This document shows, piece after piece, positions 50,620 through 61,366 of a stretch of DNA of 64,000 nt. A program made the translations under genes and the position numbers. The notes below the pieces were generated by a model that worked only from the letters and a program-made list of their open reading frames with translations, did not search any database and was not told the origin of the DNA. Where the stretch lies: assembly GCA_033558025.1 (NCBI GenBank), contig JAUCEF010000004.1:3100001-3164000 (forward strand), read 5' to 3'. The first letter of the stretch is position 1, and each line of letters begins with the position of its first letter. Source of the stretch: Phytophthora sp. 'mugwort' (Eukaryota; Oomycota; Peronosporomycetes; Peronosporales; Peronosporaceae).

Positions 50620-51650
50620 TCACTGCATGTACCGCTGGATGCGGCTGCAGTGCACGGAGTCGACTTCTTTCAACGCGGTCTCCAGCTGACGCTGCATCAG
50701 CTTGAGACCGTCATAGTCTACGCGAATACAGGTCGATTGAACCTGCGGCACGACAGAGCTGCTGGTTTGGGTGGCAGTATCCAGACGAAGCGTCACGATG
50801 GGCTTCGGCTTGTTGCGGTGAAAGCGCGAGCCGAGCTGTAGGAAGTAGTTTATCATGTTAGACTTCACTTTATACCGCCAAAAGGAACCGCTATACAGAG
50901 CAACTTGCACCTCGAGGTCGATTCGCCACTCCAAATTGCGATAGCGTGGAACGCTGGTTCCTGTTTCCCTCGAGACGCGCTCGCGAATGTCCTTCATGTG
51001 TGCTTTGTATAGCTGTAGTAGACACGAAGCCACCAAGTCAGAAAAGCACCAACGTTTGATCGTACCACTGCAATAAAACCGGCAACAGAGGTGTTACCTG
51101 CGCGAGAACCTCGACGTGCTGCTCTGGCAAGGTCATCCCTTTTAAGACCATTCGGAACGCATGTTCGGACATGTCAGCCTGCAGCAGTACAGAGGTGCAA
51201 CAAAAATGTATCCATTAATACGCTGCCGTCCCTTCATTGAAGCTGCCGCTACGCCACATACCTTGGCGCCGTCCATGAGGATCTTCGCTATGGCTAGCAC
51301 CGCTTGCTCCATTTGCTCCGCCTCCCATCCGGACGCCGCTGCACAGCATACACAAGAAGAATATCAACGTCAAGTCATACCATGATAGAGTACAAGTTCA
51401 GTCCTCATTGCACCGACATGCCGTGCGCGCCAGTCGTCGCTTGCTCTGCTTGTCCGAGCCAAAAAGCCGCACCGCCAGCTTGCATACCGCCCCAAAATCT
51501 GCATCCAGATACAAGCAGGTCAACATCCAAATGCAACGAAGCTCTCCTATCTATTAAGCATTGATCCGACAACTCACTCTCGGCCGAAAGCACGCTTGTC
51601 TGCGCCACAGCCTCCAATATGCGTTCGTCCGCGACAAAGCTCCTGCTCAT
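50620..51650 (-). CDS. COMMD2: COMMD2-like COMM domain protein (five exons)
   Basis: Minus-strand exons 51650-51578, 51338-51262, 51178-51098, 51012-50905 and 50835-50620 join in phase to 184 residues (human COMMD2 has 199). COMMD proteins form the ring of the Commander complex that works with retriever. The joined product has the helical N-terminal domain (TASGWEAEQMEQAVLAIAKILMDGAK, then MVLKGMTLPEQHVEVLAQLYKAHMKDIRERV) and the COMM domain: PRYRNLEWRIDLEVQLGSRFHRNKPKPIVTLRL followed by LKLMQRQLETALKEVDSVHCSRIQR. The NLEWR(I/L)D and terminal HC.R motifs point to COMMD2 within the family. It is head to head with LSM7 (147 bp). Confidence 0.88.
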
Positions 51651-51797
51651 GATTGCCCTAAACGAGAGATGGATCCACTTTTGTCTGATTCCGTCTGATA
51701 CGCATGGATGGTTTCTATCATTTCAACCAATCGCAGCGACGAAGAGCTCCGTACCGATGTTCCCATACAATTCGATCGTTGCAGCAGACCCGAGACG

Positions 51798-52118
51798 ATG
51801 GCGGCAAACGGCGCGACAGGAGGCGGTAATCGCAAGGACCCGATCCTGGACCTTGCCAAGTACATTGACCAGGAGGTGCGCGTCAAGTTTCATGGCGGTC
51901 GCGAGGTGACAGGTACGCTCAAGGGTTATGACCAACTGGTGAACCTGGTGCTGGATGACTGTGTCGAGTTCCTTCGCGACCCGAACGACGAGTACCGGAT
52001 CACGGACGAAACGCGCAAGGTCGGCCTCGTGGTGTGCAGAGGCACATCGGTTATGCTCGTGTCCCCCGTGGACGGCACAGTTGAGATCCCCAACCCGTTC
52101 CTGCAGCAGGAGGGATAG
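51798..52118 (+). CDS. LSM7: U6 snRNA-associated Sm-like protein LSm7
   Basis: Single exon, 106 residues. LSm7 is part of the LSm1-7 mRNA-decay ring and the LSm2-8 ring on U6 snRNA. Sm1 is seen in ILDLAKYIDQEVRVKFHGGREVTGTLKGYDQLVNLVLDDCVEF and Sm2 in RKVGLVVCRGTSVMLVSPVDG; the C-terminal EIPNPFLQQ is characteristic of LSm7. The upstream in-frame extension lacks support, so the first ATG within the Ala/Gly-rich MAANGATGGGN is used. Confidence 0.96.
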   Translation: MAANGATGGGNRKDPILDLAKYIDQEVRVKFHGGREVTGTLKGYDQLVNLVLDDCVEFLRDPNDEYRITDETRKVGLVVCRGTSVMLVSPVDGTVEIPNPFLQQEG

Positions 52119-52301
52119 GAAAGCGGAAGACGAAGAGCAATCAAACAGCTACGGTATCCCCTCGGTGTTCAAGACTTTCACGTGCACACATAGTGTAACT
52201 TTTCTACGGTAGATAAAGACCCATATTCGCGCTATGTTTCTCTGCTTGCTCGCCTATATACATCGATACAGCGCACTCTATAGTTGTTGTGGTGTAGCAT
52301 T

Positions 52302-53342
52302 TTACTGCACGGGGTCAATCAGACGGACCTTGTACACGGAAGGCCAGAGTTTGCCTGTGAAGTAGAACACGTCCTCGACTTCGTCGTATGCGATGCCATT
52401 GAGCACAGCACCGGAAGTCACGTCAACACCAGCGTCGGTGATGAGTTTTGACAGGTCGAACATGGTGACGACAGCGCCAGTCTCGGGGTCGATCTTTAGG
52501 ATATATGGCTGGTACCACACGTTCGCATAGATGAACCCCTTTGCGAACTCAAGCTCGTTGATCTGGGAGATCTTTTGCGCACCATCATAGATCGACACGT
52601 CAACACGAGCCACCTCCTTCATAGTCTTCTGATCCCAGAACATCAGGGTCGACGAGCCATCCGAGACCACGTAGTACTTACCGTTGAAAGTGATCCCCCA
52701 GCCTTCGCCCGTGACGGTATTAAAATTAAACTCACGCTTTAATCCGAAGTCAACCGTCTTGCCGTCTTCGTCCCCTTTCAGGTCAAATACGAGACCGCGT
52801 TTGCTCTTCCACGTCAGCATAACCAACTCGTCCTTTCGACCAAGCGTCACACCCTCGCCGAAGAGCTCTTGGGGTAGATCGTACTGCTTAAGCACCTTTC
52901 CAGTTTCAATTTCCACGTGACGAAGAGTTGAATCTCCATATAATCCGGTCGACTCTATCAAAGTCTTGTCATTACCGTGTCTCACAACCGTGAAGCCTTG
53001 CGTGAATGCCTTCGCGTCATGCGGATACTTCCCCAGCATTTGGACCGTGGGGTGGGCGACAGTTCGACGCATAGCTCTCGCTTCGACTCTTGCTTCTTCA
53101 TGGGGGCTCAATTTGCGGCTGGGAGGAGACGTCGCGGCCGGTTCCAGCTGCTGCGTGGTCATCAGCAGCACCACAACTGCTACAATGAAGGCGGCCACGC
53201 CCAAACGCACGAGAAGACGCGGCAGCATTCCGATGTCCTGCTCGCTTGACTCGTGGACTGCAGCTTCGGTCGTTTTTGTTTCTCCCGATGCAGCCCACTT
53301 GTCGCGGCGTCTCAGGCGCCTGGAGACCTGAGTAGGAGCCAT
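52302..53342 (-). CDS. QCT: Glutaminyl-peptide cyclotransferase, plant/bacterial (QC type II) beta-propeller
   Basis: Single exon, 346 residues from the ATG giving MAPTQVSRRLRRRDKW (the longer frame begins without ATG). The enzyme cyclises N-terminal glutamine to pyroglutamate on secreted proteins. A single membrane/signal-anchor helix is at about residues 43-63 (LLVRLGVAAFIVAVVVLLM) with a basic cytosolic flank, so a type II membrane or secretory location is likely. The Glu_cyclase_2 propeller follows: YPHDAKAFTQGFTV, STGLYGDSTLRHVEIETGKVL, EGVTLGRKDELVMLTWKSK, GEGWGITFNGKYYVVSDGSSTLMFWD and INELEFAKGFIYANVWY, with the family's closing LNGIAYDEVEDVFYFTGKLWP. Head to head with YOS1 (149 bp). 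Confidence 0.93.
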   Translation of the reverse strand: MAPTQVSRRLRRRDKWAASGETKTTEAAVHESSEQDIGMLPRLLVRLGVAAFIVAVVVLLMTTQQLEPAATSPPSRKLSPHEEARVEARAMRRTVAHPTVQMLGKYPHDAKAFTQGFTVVRHGNDKTLIESTGLYGDSTLRHVEIETGKVLKQYDLPQELFGEGVTLGRKDELVMLTWKSKRGLVFDLKGDEDGKTVDFGLKREFNFNTVTGEGWGITFNGKYYVVSDGSSTLMFWDQKTMKEVARVDVSIYDGAQKISQINELEFAKGFIYANVWYQPYILKIDPETGAVVTMFDLSKLITDAGVDVTSGAVLNGIAYDEVEDVFYFTGKLWPSVYKVRLIDPVQ

Positions 53343-53452
53343 CGCAGCGAGGCGCAAAGGTGTCAATCGGGTGCTGCTCGAGGTGGATTTGGTACCTGTA
53401 GCAAACCGGAGCAGTTATAATTGTACCTTAATTTCGGTACAGTGGTGTTATT

Positions 53453-53466
53453 TCATTCTGCAGTTT
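53453..53466 (+). promoter_or_regulatory. Oomycete core promoter for the YOS1 gene
   Basis: TCATTCTGCAGTTT matches the oomycete YCATTYYNCAWTTT consensus at all but one position (G for W). It lies 25 bp before the YOS1 ATG at 53492. Confidence 0.65.
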
Positions 53467-53491
53467 GTATCGAAAAGCTAGGCTGGCGACA

Positions 53492-53919
53492 ATGGGCGTG
53501 CTGTGGAACTTCGTGCTCACCAGTCTGCTGCTTACCAACGCCGTGTGCATCCTGCACGAGAAGAGGTTCCTGCGTCCGCGTATGTACCTCCCACAGTGCC
53601 TCTACGTCCGTCTTGGATCTGCAGCGACTAACTAACAACTCCCTAACAACTCGTTGGCTCGATAATTGCAGATGGCTGGCACAAGGTAGACTCGTCGCAG
53701 GGCTTAACGATCAAGAACCAGATCGTGGGCTTCCTCATCGCCGTGCAGTATCTCCGATGTACGTCTGGCAGTAGCTATGTTGCTGTTTGTAGTAGTGTTT
53801 CGGGCTTTAACGCTTGTGCTCGTGCTGTTTGCTTTTTTGACACTCGCCAACTGTCCGCTACAGTCCCGTTAATGATCATTAACACGCTGATGATTTTGCT
53901 AGAGCTCATCATGGGTTGA
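53492..53919 (+). CDS. YOS1: YOS1/IER3IP1-like ER-Golgi transport membrane protein (three exons)
   Basis: Exons 53492-53579, 53672-53758 and 53864-53919 give 76 residues (human IER3IP1: 82). It has an N-terminal hydrophobic helix (VLWNFVLTSLLLTNAVCIL) running into HEKRFLRP, the family's L(H/N)E.RFL motif, then GLTIKNQIVGFLIAVQYLR and a terminal membrane helix FPLMIINTLMILLELIMG, matching the human VPLIIVNSIAIVLLLLFG. YOS1 works with YIP1/YIF1 in ER-to-Golgi vesicle transport. The gene is missed if single ORFs are read, because each exon is under 90 nt. Confidence 0.93.
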
Positions 53920-54431
53920 AGCTGCCTGTCGAGTCCAAATACCAGCAGATAAATTCAACAGCAGTGTCAACCTTTGCGAACTTGAATACGTCCAGCATTT
54001 GTATTGTATTCCAATATATTGCACCAGCACCCAAGCTATGTTCACAAACGCTTTCCTCTAGTAGACCCCGCGCACACATTAACCACCTCAGCTCTTGCTT
54101 GAAAGCTAATCTGCTGTGGCTTGGCGCTACGTGGTTCCTGCATCTGATCTCGCGAAAGATTTCGGGTCGAAACCCGTTTGCATACAAACGCCAAGTCAAC
54201 CTATCGACCCGGGTTCAAATTTTGTTTCGTTCCCCCCTTGCGCGATCCGACTTTAGCTCTTGATTCGCATCGTGTGCATCTCTCGGGCATCGCCTCGCTT
54301 GGCGGCCCCCGTTCGTCGTCTGTAGCTCGCTCCTGAGTCTTTGCCTCGTCATCGTGGCAAGCCTCGTGTCTCAGCTTCCGCCTGCAGTTCCTCCCGCCGT
54401 TCCCCGCCCAGTGTATCGCCTGTCCGCCATC
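53920..54431. other. Spacer between YOS1 and AP-3 delta
   Basis: 512 bp. An in-frame extension of AP-3 delta reaches back to 54354 but uses a GTG, so it is treated as 5' UTR. No RNA gene or repeat recognised. Confidence 0.5.
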
Positions 54432-57400
54432 ATGTTTGAGAAGAACTTACAGGACCTTGTCAAGGGCATCCGCTCGGCCAAAGGCGACGTGACTGTGTAC
54501 ATCTCGCAGGCATTGCAGGAGATCAAGGCGGAGCTACGCAGCACTGACCCGTTCATCAAGTCGCAGGCCGTGCGTAAGCTCACGTATCTTCATATGTTGG
54601 GCTATGACATGTGCTGGGCCGCTTTCCACGTCGTAGAGGTCATGAGTTACGAGCGGTTCGCGCACAAACGCATCGGCTACAACGCCGCGTGCCAGAGCTT
54701 CACGCAGTCCACGGACGTCGTTCTGCTGTGCACAAACCTTCTTAAGAAGGAGTTCGGCAGCACCAGCGAGTACGAGGTGGGGATGGCCATCAATGTACTG
54801 GCTAATATCGTCACGACTGACTTGGCGCGAGACCTGCTGGGCGACGTGCTGTCCATGATGGGTTCGCCTAAACCGTACGTCCGAAAGAAAGCCACGCTTG
54901 TGCTCTACAAGATGTTTCTGCGCTATCCTCAAGGGCTGAGGCTGTCGTTCGACCGACTGAAAGAGAGGATGGAAGAGCCCGACGTCACGGTCGTATCCTG
55001 TGCTGTCAATGTCATCTGTGAACTGGCTAACAAGAAACCCAAGAACTATTTGGGTCTAGCACCACAGTTCTTCCGTCTACTCACTACATCCTCCAACAAC
55101 TGGATGCTCATTAAGGTCGTCAAGTTGTTGGCCAGCTTGGTACCTGAAGAGCCTCGTCTAGCCCGCAAGCTGCTGGACCCACTCGCTACAGTGATCCAGA
55201 ACACCCCGGCCAAGTCGCTACTTTATGAATGCATCAGCACAGTCACAACGGCGCTGTTGTATACCAAGAAGAGCGATGGATCCCAGCCACGGAACGTCGC
55301 GGCGGTTGTCCGACTATGCAATGATCATCTGCGTCGCTATATTGAAGATCCGGACCAGAATTTGCGGTACTTGGGTCTTGTTGGCCTTGGAAACTTGATG
55401 AAGTCACATCCATACGTGGTTACGGAGCACCAGGAGCTGATTGTTGAGTGTTTGGCCGTGGATGACATTACTATCCGGATGCGGGCGCTGGAGTTGCTGT
55501 CCGGTATGGTAAATCCAGACAACGCGGCTCCTATTATCAGTGAACTCATGCGCCAGACACTGAGTGCCGACGGCGCGTATCGTCATGAACTTATCACGCA
55601 CGTTTTGCATGTTTGTTCGGTCAACAAGTACGGCAATATTCACGACTTTGACTGGTATATTCACGTGCTGGTACAGCTTGCTCGCGTGCCAGGTAACACT
55701 GCGGCTTCGGTTGATGCGTCGCTGTCGTCATTGTCCCCGTCTGCGGGCAGCATGCTTGGATCGAGCACTAGCAGTTCCAAGATGAAGTTGACCGATGACG
55801 AGCCAATGAAGCGCTCACACGGTGTGGAGGTGGCACGTCAGCTTGTGGACATTGCGGTTCGTGTCAAGAGTGTGCGTAGCGTTATGGTGGACAATATGAT
55901 TGAGCTATTGATGGAGAAGGAGGCGCTTAGTGGCCCGGGAGCTGGTACTTTACAAGAGGTGTATTATGCGGCAGCCTGGATCACGGGTGAATACATTATG
56001 GAGTTTTTGGATGATGTGGACGAAGAGGACGAAGACGAGGCTGAAGAGCGTGAAACAGAAGAAGAAAAGCTTCAACGACTAGAAGATCTCGCTGATGAAA
56101 TGCTGCAGCCTCGTACGACGACGCTTCCTGGTCATGTTCAAACTGTCTTTATCCAGGCATTGCTGAAGATCCTCACGGCGATGGCTGAACGTGCAGATGA
56201 CGCAACTGTGGAGCGTATGGCAACTGTTCTCATGGAACGCCTACCTGCTTTCGTTCAGAGCGAGTATATCGAGGTGCAAGAGCGTGCTGTGTGTCTTCAG
56301 CAGCTCTTACTTGCGCTGGGTATGGGACTAGGAGCTCTCACTGCTCAAGAACGAACTGAACGTGCATTTGATGGCAGTGCCTCCTTGGATCCGGCAAAGC
56401 GTCTTGATGTGTTGAACTCGTACTTTGCAGAACGATTAGCCCCGGTAGGTGTTAAGGCGCAGCGCAAGGTGCCACTACCCGGTGATCTGGATCTTGACGA
56501 GCCTTTGAGTCATTCGGAGGCGAAGTTTCTTGAATCAGGTGGGGATGTGTCGGCGTTTTCAGGCGAGGAGGACCTTGAGGTCTCCTTCGTTAGCCAGGGC
56601 CATGCCGGAATCGGCGGTGGATACAGTGGCATTGATGATGAATCGTCTGAGAGAAAACATGGACACAAGCCAAGCGCACATCGTCGTCACCAGGAATCTT
56701 CTTCGTCTGAGGCAGAATCGGAGTCGGAGGTTGAAAAATCTGCTGATGAGAAAGAACGCAAGGAGCGAGAGTATGTGCGTGAGCAAGAGCGACTGCGGAA
56801 AGATCCATTTTACCTGTCTGGTGGTTCACAGGTTTCAACTAATGCTGGAGCTAACGTGGTAAGAAACATTATAACAAGATCGGGGTACTTACAACGAAAT
56901 CTCATTAAATATTGTGCTTTTTGGGTGATCGATAGGGCTTTGCGGACATGATGGGCGCTTTGGGTTCCAACGCGAATGGCAAGAAGAAGAAGGCAAAGGT
57001 ATGATGCACAATGTTGTCGCCTGAGTTGTGTCATATGCTTACAATTTTATGCAAACAGAAGTCGAAGTCTCGTGATATTCTCGAAGACGAAATGATGCCT
57101 GAAGGTGCTCGTTCCAGCGACGAAGATCGTCGACGTTCTCGAAAGAAACGCAGCTCAGTGGGTGAAGATGTACGTTGTCATTTGTCAGAGAATTTGAGAC
57201 TAAAAGCTCACGAATTGGCACACTTAACTTTATTTCTTGGTAGGAAAACGACTTGGCTGCTGTCGATCTGAGCATCCCTCTTGGTGAAGACGAGAAGATT
57301 CCTACCGAGCAATGGTTCCATCGGCAGATGCCTGCTGTCAAGCCAGACGAAGACGAAAAGAAGACGAAGAAGAAAAGCTCCAAGCACAAAAAGTCTTCAC

Positions 57401-57696
57401 GTGGCGGCGACGATGGCAAGAAGAGAAAGAAAAAAGAGTCGTCCAAGAGCTCCAAGACTAAAAAGTCGTCGCGGAAACAGGAGGATTTGCTTGTTGGTAG
57501 CTTTAGTGAAGAGGGACAGGAACCTGAAGCGCACGAGAGCCGCCACCATCACCGGAGCTCGACTGCCAAGAAGGGCAAGAAGAGCAACGCTAATAAGAGC
57601 GACGGCGATAAGAGCAAGAGCAAGAAGAAGGATAAGGAGCACAAGAGCTCGAAGCGTCAGGAAGTACCGCCCCCAGAGCCGCTTCTGCTCTTTTAG
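54432..57696 (+). CDS. AP3D1: AP-3 complex delta subunit (four exons)
   Basis: Exons 54432-56858, 56936-56998, 57059-57169 and 57244-57696 give 1017 residues. AP-3 sorts cargo from Golgi/endosomes to lysosome-related compartments and vacuoles. The start MFEKNLQDLVKGIRSAKGD matches delta-adaptin (human FDKNLQDLVRGIRNHKED) and excludes gamma/epsilon. Adaptin helical repeats fill residues 10-560, with KLTYLHMLGYDMCWAAFHVVEVMSYERF and LANKKPKNYLGLAPQFFRLLTTSSNNWMLIKVVKL. Then come acidic and Ser-rich hinge regions, and the C-terminal exons add the Lys/Ser-rich tail typical of delta (KKSRD..., KKKKESSKSSKTKKSS) ending in PEPLLLF. The last three introns are short (60-77 bp) and their exact choice matters mainly for the low-complexity tail. 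Confidence 0.93.
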
Positions 57697-57865
57697 ACGA
57701 CCACCTCTTCGTTTGTAGGTACTTTCTTTTCAACGGGATCGAGACGCAGACACCCATTTCGCGACGAGTCGAGTGAGAAGAACAAGATGACAAATAGGTG
57801 ATGAATTTTTCGTGGATGGAGGGAGTCTATCGAGTGCTACGCTATTGTTTCCGTCGCGAGGGGAT

Positions 57866-58689
57866 TTATTGTTTGTGCTTAGCCTTTTTAGACTTGTGAT
57901 GCTTCTCATGCTTGTCAGATGAGTGCTTTTTCTTCTTGTGCTTCTCGACGACAAGCGACAATTCGGTCACCTTGGACTTCTTCCCCTTTGGTACGGACAT
58001 TGCGTCCACGTGGTCCTCCACGACCGAGAAACAGCGCGAAAAGGGCTTGCCAAGCACAAAGCGAGCGCGGTTCGAAGCAAGCGGCAGTGCGTTCACGAGC
58101 TGGTCCGTGAGCATGCGGTCTTCGCTCTGCAGTAGGTACTTCTTGTTAGCTTCTCCAGCCGTGACCTTGGCCAGCACCTCCCCAGACGTAGTCGGTTTGT
58201 CCTCGTTCACCTTGATCGTCACATTGGCCAGTGCCGACGCGTCCAGCTATAGTAGCAACATGCCAACAAGTCACGAATGTGTCAATTACCTCCCGATCTG
58301 ACTGGAAAACGGAGGCTGAGTTGCCACGAGCCACGAGCCACGTACGTTCTTTGGTAGTTTGAAGAACCAGAGCTCCTGATCATTATTGAGTACAGCCTCG
58401 CGCGTCACGGCGCCACTGCCTTTCACGCTCTCGAAGCCGGGCGGAATCTCGAACTCCCTAAGCGAATAGCAGCAACAACAACCATCGTCAGTCCTTTTGT
58501 TATAACGTAGTTATGAACGACGCAATTGTCCACGTACTCGTCGGATTCCTCATCGGAGCTGGACTGCTCTTGCTCCTGGGGCATCTGCGGCATCGTCTGC
58601 TTCTCCTGTTCGTCGCCAGAAGACGAGTCCGAAGAACTGTCGCCATCGTCGTGTGATTTGCTCAGATCTAATCGCTTAGCGGGCGCCAT
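57866..58689 (-). CDS. RPA34/CAST-like subunit of RNA polymerase I (three exons)
   Basis: Minus-strand exons 58689-58538, 58457-58346 and 58246-57866 give 214 residues. The layout fits the A34.5/POLR1G family: a short acidic Ser-rich N-terminus (DDGDSSSDSSSGDEQ), the core motif FEIPPGFESV followed by LNNDQELWFFKLPKNLDASALANVTIKV (matching the family's F.PP.F... D.ELW..K.P...D...L), a second strand set, and a very basic Lys/His tail (KHKKKKHSSDKHEKHHKSKKAKHK). RPA34 pairs with RPA49 as the TFIIF-like lobe of Pol I. Similarity is weak outside the core motif, so the assignment is moderate. Confidence 0.58.
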
Positions 58690-59050
58690 ATTCGATTTCA
58701 GCTGGTGTTTATTGGACGTAGATAATTGGAAACGTTCGATCTTGCTGGTAGTGGCGAGATGGAGGAGCTAGAGCGAGTACGGGGCTGTCTTCAGACCAAA
58801 AGAGAGACGCAATTGCGTTGACTTGGTGTCGTGCGCTTCTGTTGTTGCCAAAATGACTTGAGAGCCAATGGTGCTCGACGTCACTGAATGGCCACTATTT
58901 CGAGGGTCCGCCTAGTTTCTGGTACTCCATAATTAATCAGCTACCCACGTTTGGGTGATAGCTCGCTGAATATTTGGGTTCTGGAGCTGCACTAATTTTG
59001 ATATGTTATTCGTGTTGTCCGGCGCAATAGGGGTACCCCCCTGGATATTG
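58690..59050. other. Boundary between the gene block and the transposon-rich end
   Basis: 361 bp with the 5' flank of the RPA34-like gene; nothing else recognised. Confidence 0.5.
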
Positions 59051-59485
59051 TTAACGTAGCGTGCCTCTCGTACAAGTTTCGCTTAGGTGACGCGGTCCCA
59101 ACTTCCGGACACTTCGATCCTTTAAAACCTTAAGATAGGTACAACCGTACGTATATTGGGTTTTATCGCCCCTTTTCTCGGTATGAGGTTTGTGAGCTAG
59201 CCTTGTTTTTGTCGCTATTCCAATCGAATCCCAAGCATCGAGAATGCCTACAGTTAATTCGGCTACACTATAGTATTGCGTTCCGTTCAAGGAGACTATC
59301 GTGCTAGCAGAACACAAAAAAAGGTTCTTGATCGGATTGAGTTCCGGGAATTGAGCTGGCCAGGCGAGAAGCTCAAAGCCCGCCGGAATCATTTCATGCT
59401 CACCATTTCTACTTGGACCCGCTTCACTACAAAAAATACGAAAAAAAACACGAATTATTGTCGGAAAGGTGAAGGCGCGGTTCAA
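59051..59485 (-). pseudogene. Fragment of a Tc1/mariner-class transposase
   Basis: A minus-strand frame contains IPAGFELLAWPAQFPELNPIKNLF, which is the C-terminal catalytic block of Tc1-like transposases (usual form WPAQSPDLNPIENLW). The expected Asp is Glu (FPELNPI) and the following Glu is Lys, so the active site is dead. The upstream catalytic region is out of frame or lost. Strand is opposite to the next transposase remnant, so it is a separate insertion. Confidence 0.7.
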
Positions 59486-59700
59486 AGTGCTTCATGTGTA
59501 CCAGATCGACGAGCGTACACTATTGTGCCGGCCACGGGAGAAGATATAACTCAAATTTTTTTTTTTTTACACACCAGCACAAACTTAGCTAGCGTCTTTA
59601 TTTTGGTCGGAAGGGAGTGCAACAACCACATAATTTATTTTAGATAGTTAAAGGAGAGAGGGCCAAACACCGAGCTATTCTTTCTTCCATTTTGCAAAAG

Positions 59701-61366
59701 GATGAACTGTGACAAACCGCTCACACCTCAAGAAAAGTGCAGGATTATCAAGGCTCATGAGTATTTCTCGAAAGAAGAAAAGGCGGGGAGATCTGCAGCG
59801 TGGAAACCCGTCAGCGGATAGCAGAATGCCCTGATGTATGCCTGGCAACCGTCGGATGCGTCATGGCGTACTAGAACAAAAGTCCTGGACCAAGTTCGAC
59901 GAGGTTCCGAAGAGCTTTCATTTATAGTGGTGTATGTATATTGCTAGTAGTTATGTATCAATACCGGTTTGTTTTATTTTTTGTTGTTGAAGCCATCTGA
60001 GACGAAGCGCATGGGACAAACAAGTACTCATCTCCTGATCCGAAGGGAGTGATCTGCGAGTTTGTGATCGCTGAGAATGAAGCAAATCGGCCGATCACGA
60101 CTCAGCTTACTGCCAACCCATGTGGCAAAAGTCATGGAAAAGAAGAAAAATCCCTGTGCGAAGCATGCGTCGCCTGCTTCGACTTACGGGCTTTTTCCAT
60201 ATTCGGGGTAAACATCGTAATTTTCGGGCTGAGAGGGAGAACAACGTAGCGTTTCGAGCGACATATCTTCAAAAGAAGCTTGCTAATCGAGATGCGAACG
60301 ACAATCCAATCCGACCTGAGGTGTTTCTAGACGAGTCAGCTCCCCCTTTGGCTTAAGTCGACCCATTCCGCATTATTTTCCGTACGTCAAAGTCAACAAC
60401 GTCGCAAAAACAACGTGGTTGACAGAAGACAAAGTACGAGAATCCAAAAGCCGAACGGGGCTCAGTTACAATGTGAGCTGCAAATTTTTTTATTGATCTT
60501 CTATTGATTTTATTACATAAAATTGTTATGGTTGCTGCAGGTATAAAAACTTGCACTGCTCACACACAGTGGAAGCTCAACGCGCTCTCAGAATGAAATA
60601 CATGGCGCGTTCGTCAAAGAGTCGATTGAATTTGGAATTCAGCGATTAGAAAGCGTATAGGAACTCCTGAACCCTCCTATTACCACGGTAACTTTGACGG
60701 CGACACGCTTGAGAGATGGTTCACTAATTTGTGTGCGACGCTCAAAACGAATTTTAGTCCGCGCAATATTCACATGGACGGAGCATCTTATCACAAGTGG
60801 CTCACAATCCAACTCTGACCAAGAAAAATGGTTGAAGGCTGACATTCGTCAATGGCTCACAGATCGCGGTACGCTTACTTTTTATAATGAGTGTTGTTGT
60901 AAATTATACCATAATGGTTTTTATTTATTTATTAATTTTGGTATTACCTACGAGGGATAGCTGTCATCGCCAAGCTTCTTGTCCGCGTGCAGCCCCACCG
61001 ACCCGGCCCCATCTACGCAACGCAATTCGTCGCGTCCGGATACCACCCGGAGTTGCAGCCAATCAAAATGGTATGGGGTTGATGCAAAACCATATAGCGT
61101 CGAATCCAGCCACGAACGCTAGAGAACTGGATGGTATGGTGGCCGAAGAGTTCGACAAAGTCTCCGACCAGAACTGGACAAAGTATTATCGATATGTCCA
61201 GAAATTTGAGGACAAGTACATTAAAGCGCTGGATGACTGCTGCCTCGTCAGTGACGGTGATGACCAGGAAGGAGACGGAGACGACAACGACCAGGATGAC
61301 CGTGACGCCAACAAAGCAGCGATGACGAAGAAGAAGTCATTGCGTACTCTTTTAACAAGTCTCTAA
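59701..61366 (+). pseudogene. Decayed DDE transposon of the oomycete Tc1/IS630 type, with an interrupting AT-rich insert
   Basis: Plus-strand fragments in shifting frames read as one transposase: an HTH region from the ATG at 59701 (LTPQEKCRIIKAHEYFSKEE, then QRIAECPDVCLATVG), the first DDE block with RATYLQKKLANRDAN and RPEVFLDES (Asp at 60330-60332), the second with NIHMDGASYHKW (Asp at 60777-60779), and the third with GYHPELQPIKMVWG where the expected acidic residue is Lys. The last 280 bp remain open and end in an acidic DGDDQEGDGDDNDQDD tail (stop near 61366). A short AT-rich stretch at about 60875-60960 separates the second and third blocks, where coding sense is lost. Confidence 0.65.

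Noticed and set aside
54144..54235. Possible tRNA from GGTCGAAACCC and GGGTTCAAAT motifs
   Set aside because: No cloverleaf could be folded by eye around these T-loop-like strings.
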